This document shows, in pieces, positions 59,915-64,000 of a DNA stretch of 64,000 bases. The number at the start of each line of letters is the position of its first letter. The first letter of the stretch is position 1. Both the position numbers and the translations under genes were made by a program. This stretch comes from Mytilus galloprovincialis (Eukaryota > Mollusca > Bivalvia > Mytilida > Mytilidae), in assembly GCF_965363235.1 (NCBI RefSeq), contig NC_134850.1, positions 44,946,602-45,010,601 on the forward strand, given 5' to 3'. The notes below the pieces were generated by a model. It ran no database searches. It was not told the DNA's origin and saw only the letters and a program-made list of their open reading frames with translations.

Positions 59915-60578
59915 AAGGTAGCACTCCACAGTTAGAAAATAAAATAAAAATGAGCCACAAAATGTTTTATCATCTCCTATTCCTGGATTTCTAATACATT
60001 AACCCAACTGTTTGTGTTGTACATGTGCATATGTATGTAATCAGTATATTCCATAGATTTGATTTTCAAAAGTTAAAAGAGTGAAAATTAATTCCTTATA
60101 TGTGTATCCATGGCAACATTCTGCATTTATTTACCATAAAATATTGCAAAAAGGGGGGTTGACATGTCACATATCCCCCCAAAATTTGGATCAAACTAGA
60201 ATTTCAATGCCTTTGAGTGATACCTTTTTAGAAACTGTTTTCATAAATCTTCCAAATGATCAAATAAAAAATGGGTGTCTTTCGCCTCATTTTTTCGTAA
60301 AATCCAATCACAAAGTTCGTGCGATAAAAAGTTGGAAAAAAACATTACAATAATTGCCGGACCAATGTATGGTAGGGACATGCAAATACGGACTGTCATG
60401 CAGAAAACAGCCTATATTACATACATTACATAACCTTGATGTTCATATAAACCCAATACAAAGGCTATTTTAATACTCAGCTATCCAAAAATGATTTTTA
60501 TTGCACACTAGCTCTCATATTTGAAAAATCCACAGGGGCCAAAATGCGAAACTACACATCTAACTGTGGAGTGCTACC
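59915..60578. mobile_element. 662-bp MITE, copy B, same orientation as copy A
   Basis: Core 59917-60578. Apart from the last flanking base, I see a single substitution relative to copy A (T to C in CAGCTATYCAAAAATG, near 60485). Directly after GCTACCA the satellite resumes with TAGTATAAACATG. Confidence 0.9.
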
Positions 60579-63480
60579 ATAGTATAAACATGAAAAACAA
60601 TCAACAGGGGGTCTTATAGAACGCCATTTAGTACATATATAATGTAAAGACAACAGAGTATCCTTAAGACCGCCCAAGGGATCCTATAGAACGTCTTATA
60701 GTAGATATATTATGTTGAGAAAACGGGATACTGTAGACCGCCCAGGGGATCTTATAGAACGCCCTATAGTATATAAATGAAAAACAAACAACGGGGGATA
60801 CTTTAGAACGTCTTATAGTAGATATATATTTTTAAACAAATGGGGGTCCTGTAGACCGCCCAGTGGATCCTGTACAACGCCCTATAATATAAACATAAAA
60901 AAAAACAATCAACAGGGCATCCTGTAGACCGCCGAGGGGATCCAGTTGAACGCCCTTTAGTATATAAATAATAAACAAACAACATAGGGATCCTATAGAA
61001 CGTCCTATAGTAGATATATAATGTAAAGACAACAGGGGATCCTGTAGAACGCCCTTTAGTATAAACATGAAAAACAATCAATAGAACGTCCTATAGTACA
61101 TATATTATGTTGAAAAACAAAGATTCCTGCAGATCGCACAAGGGATCGTATAGAAAGCCCTATAGTATAAACATGAAAAACAATCAACAGGGGTCTTATA
61201 TATAGAACGCCATTTAGAACATATATAATGTAAAGACAACAGGGGATCCTGAAGACCGCCCAGGGGATCCTGAAGACCGCCCAGGTGATCCTGTAGAACG
61301 CCCTTTAGTATATATTTGATTAACAAACAATAGGGGATCCTAAAGAACATTTTATAGTAGATATATTATGTTGAGAAAACAGAGGATCCCGTAGACCGAC
61401 CAGGGGATTTTGTAGAACGCCCTTATAGTATATACTTGAAAAACAAACAAAAGGGGATCCTGTAGAACGTCTTGTAGTAGATACATAATGTTGAGAAAGC
61501 AGGGGATCACACAGACCGACCAAGGGATCCCGTTAAAAGTCCTCTATTAGATACATCAAAAACAAACAATAGGGTATCCAATAGAACGTTCTATAGTTAA
61601 TATATAATGTTCAGACAAAAAGGGATCCTGTAGACTGCCTAGGGGATCCTTTTGAACGCCCTTTGGAATATACATGATAAACAATCAACAGGGGGTCTTA
61701 TAGAACGTCCTATAGTACATATATTATGTTGAAAAATAAAGATTCCTGCAGACCACCCAAAGTTTCCCGCAGACCGTCCAAAGGATCATATAGAAAGCCC
61801 TATAGTATAAACATGAAAAACAATCAACAGGAGGTCTTATAGAACGTCCTACAGTACCTATATTATGTTGAAAAACAGGGATTCCTGCAGACCAACTATA
61901 GTTTCCTGCAAACCGCCCAAGGGATCATATAGAAAGCCCTATAATAGTATAAACATAAAAAAAAACAATCAACAGGGCATCCTGTAGACCGCCCAGGGGA
62001 TCCGGTATTACGCCCTTAAGTATATAAATAATAAACAAACATCATAGGGGATCCTATAGAACGTCCTATAGTAGATATATAATGTAAAGACAACAGGGGA
62101 TCCTGTAGACCGCCCAGGGGATCATGTAGAACGCCCTATAGTATAAACATGAAAAACAATCAACAGGGGGTCTTATAGAACGTCCTTTAGTAGATATATA
62201 ATGTAGACAACAAGGGATCCTGACGACCGCCCAGGGGATCCTGTAGAACGCCCTTTAGTATATACTTGATTAACAAACAATAGAAATCCTATAGAAGGTC
62301 TTACAGTAGATATATTATGTTGAGAAAACAGGGGATCCCGTAGACCGACCGGGGGATCGTGTAGAACGCCCTATAGTATATACTTGAAAAATAAATAACG
62401 GGGGATACTTTAGAACGTCTTATAGTAGATATATATTTTTAAACAAACGTAGATCCTGTAGACCGCCCAGTGGATCCTGTACAAGCCCTATAGAATAAAC
62501 ATAAAAAACAATCAACAGGGCATCCTGTAGACCGCCCAGGGGATCCGGTATAACGCCCTTTAGTATATAAATAATAAACAAACAATATAGGGGATCCTAT
62601 AGAACGTTCTATAGAAGATATATAATGTAACGACAACAGGGGATCCTTTAGACCGCCCAGGGGATCCTGTAGAAAGCCCTATAGTATAAACATGAAAAAC
62701 AATCAACAGGGGTCTTATAGAACGTCCTTTAGTAGATATATAATGTTCAGACAACAAGGGATCCTGAAGACCGCCCAGGGGATCCTGTAGAACGCCCTTT
62801 AGTATATACTTGATTAACAAACAATAGGGGATCCTATAGAACGTCTTATAGTAGATATATTATGTTGAGAAAACAGGGGATCCCGTAGACCGACCAGGGG
62901 ATCGTGTAGAACGCCCTATAGTAAATACTTGAAAAACAAACAACAGGGGATCCTGTAGAACGTCTTATAGTAGATGCATAATGTTGAGAAAGCAGGGGAT
63001 CACACAGACCGACCAAGGGATCCCGTAAAAAGTCCTCTATTAGATACATCAAAAACAAACAATAGAGTATCCTATAGAACGTCCTTTAGTAGATATATAA
63101 TGTTCAGACAACAGGGGATCCTGTAGAACGTCCTTTGCTATATACATGATAAACAATCCTATAGAACGTTCTATAACTAGAAATATAAGGTTCAGACAAC
63201 AGGGGATCATGTAGACCGCCCAGAAGATCACATAGAACGCCCCAATAGAACATGTAGCTTCATTATAAACAAATAATTGGGGAAACGAAGACCAGCACCC
63301 CAACCCCCTCACACCCCGTTAAGGTAATGTCTCGTGTCTAAGAACGTGTAAGCTACATGGTTTTTTTTCAATTTGCCTACATCAAAGTACTCTATTAAGC
63401 AGATGATAAAAATATTATTAACTCCATAGTATATTCAAAGCCATGGGATCACGTGCATGGGACATTTGCAAGTCTTTACA

Positions 63481-64000
63481 AAAAAAATAAAGACTTTAAG
63501 GTGAACCTTTTGTGACTGAGTCACTGTCCTCTTGTATATATGAACTCTCTGTTTTACTTAATAATCCCTACTTAGTGTGTACACATTTATGATATAAATA
63601 ATTTACAGCTTTTAAAAAAGTATATATATATATATATATAAAGATATTCTGAACTTTTAAAATGCAAATAAAGGAACAACATCATTGGCCTTACCGCCTT
63701 ATCGTTTCTTATCACGGAAACAAAATTAAATCAACTTCGTTCTTGTCCATGTTGACGATCCCTGTCTAGTGTTGGTTTTTTTTTTGAAAAATACTGAGCA
63801 CGCAAAATAAGCATTTGAATCACGAAGCACGTATAAAAATTACATAAGCAGAACATGTTGAACACCTCGCTGTTTTGCACGACTGAACGTAAAATAAAAA
63901 AAGTAAAAACACGTTAAACGTGAAATAAAATAACCCAATCACGTACCACGAAAATAACCCTCTACCACTCTCCATGAAAGTTAATGATTTTGCATCGTTT
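63481..64000. other. Right flank of the inverted repeat
   Basis: AT-rich with a (TA)n run at 63621-63640. From about 63795 there is a CACG/CGTG-rich segment (CACGTTAAACGTGAAAT, AATCACGTACCACGAAAAT). It ends with TCATGAAAGTTAATGATTTT-like text, an inverted match to 45265-45298. The match runs to the window edge. Confidence 0.6.

Larger units (their letters stand above)
56150..63250 (-). repeat. Right satellite arm, ~119-bp GGATCC units in opposite orientation
   Basis: Same unit as the left arm, reverse complemented: CAGGGGATCCTGTAGACCGC, CCAGGGGATCCTGTAGAACG, and a CTATAGTAGATATATAATG spacer. Units near the loop (56150-56850) use the AGATACACGATTATTAAACA-type spacer, matching the inner units of the left arm. 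Outer units use the ATATATAATGTTGAGAAAAC type. Interrupted once, by the MITE pair at 58509-60578. Confidence 0.95.
45478..63480. mobile_element. ~18-kb inverted repeat (foldback-like) with satellite arms
   Basis: The left arm (about 45478-53215) and right arm (about 56108-63480) are inverted copies around a ~2.9-kb loop. The outer unique ends match: AACTCCATAGTATAT..GCCATG and the CAAATGT.CCATGCACGTG segment on the right are the reverse complement of 45485-45560. The satellite edges match through AAAGCTAC...GGCGTTCTA and CCTGTTGTCTGAACCTTATAT. The inner ends match too: TATCCCTTTCAAAGG..GGGGGCATAT followed by a T-run on the left, and the reverse complement on the right. Between these, satellite units run in opposite orientation. 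Insertions occur in different places in each arm, so the arms have existed separately for some time. Long inverted arms made of tandem subrepeats around a loop is the architecture of foldback (FB/TU-type) elements. A chromosomal palindrome is the alternative. Confidence 0.75.

Overview
This window is eukaryotic DNA, most likely from a marine mussel (Mytilus or a close relative). The evidence is low GC, a GT-AG intron, genes sparse among repeats, and several interspersed repeats I recognise as typical of Mytilus and other bivalves. These include the family ending in a run like 'tctcattggcaatcataccacatctt', the 'agatgctccgcagggcg' element and non-LTR retrotransposon tails. I could not run a database search, so the species call rests on recognition only.

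Layout. 1-691 is featureless AT-rich DNA. 692-20631 is one tandem array of ten units of about 2 kb, with no credible gene in it. Units carry internal ~120-bp subrepeats, a perfect AGGTCA direct repeat (DR1) in nine of ten units, and in places 31-bp perfect hairpins at unit junctions. 20632-27400 is intergenic, with a MITE inside a decayed exon-like stretch, a LINE 3' end and mussel interspersed repeats. 27494-30994 holds an apparently intronless class-B/adhesion-type GPCR gene, preceded by a His-rich upstream ORF whose stop overlaps the receptor start. 31156-37125 is intergenic and rich in MITEs and mussel repeats. 37254-39281 (minus) is a complete two-exon vanin/pantetheinase-like gene with its catalytic triad. 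39330-44876 is intergenic, with a 600-bp long-TIR element and a 20-22-bp minisatellite.

From 44877 to the window end lies the most unusual structure. It is an inverted repeat of about 18 kb whose arms (about 45478-53215 and 56108-63480) consist mainly of ~119-bp GGATCC-containing satellite units in opposite orientation. The arms flank a ~2.9-kb loop, and unit subtypes are ordered symmetrically on the two arms. Later insertions (LINE tail, a ~1.9-kb bivalve element, and a pair of almost identical 662-bp MITEs) interrupt the arms at different places. The layout resembles a giant foldback element. The left flank carries a terminal sequence (AGGTAGCACTCC...) that also ends the inserted MITEs.

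Only two full protein-coding genes are supported: the GPCR and the vanin-like hydrolase. They need not be functionally linked. The rest of the window is mostly repeat biology.
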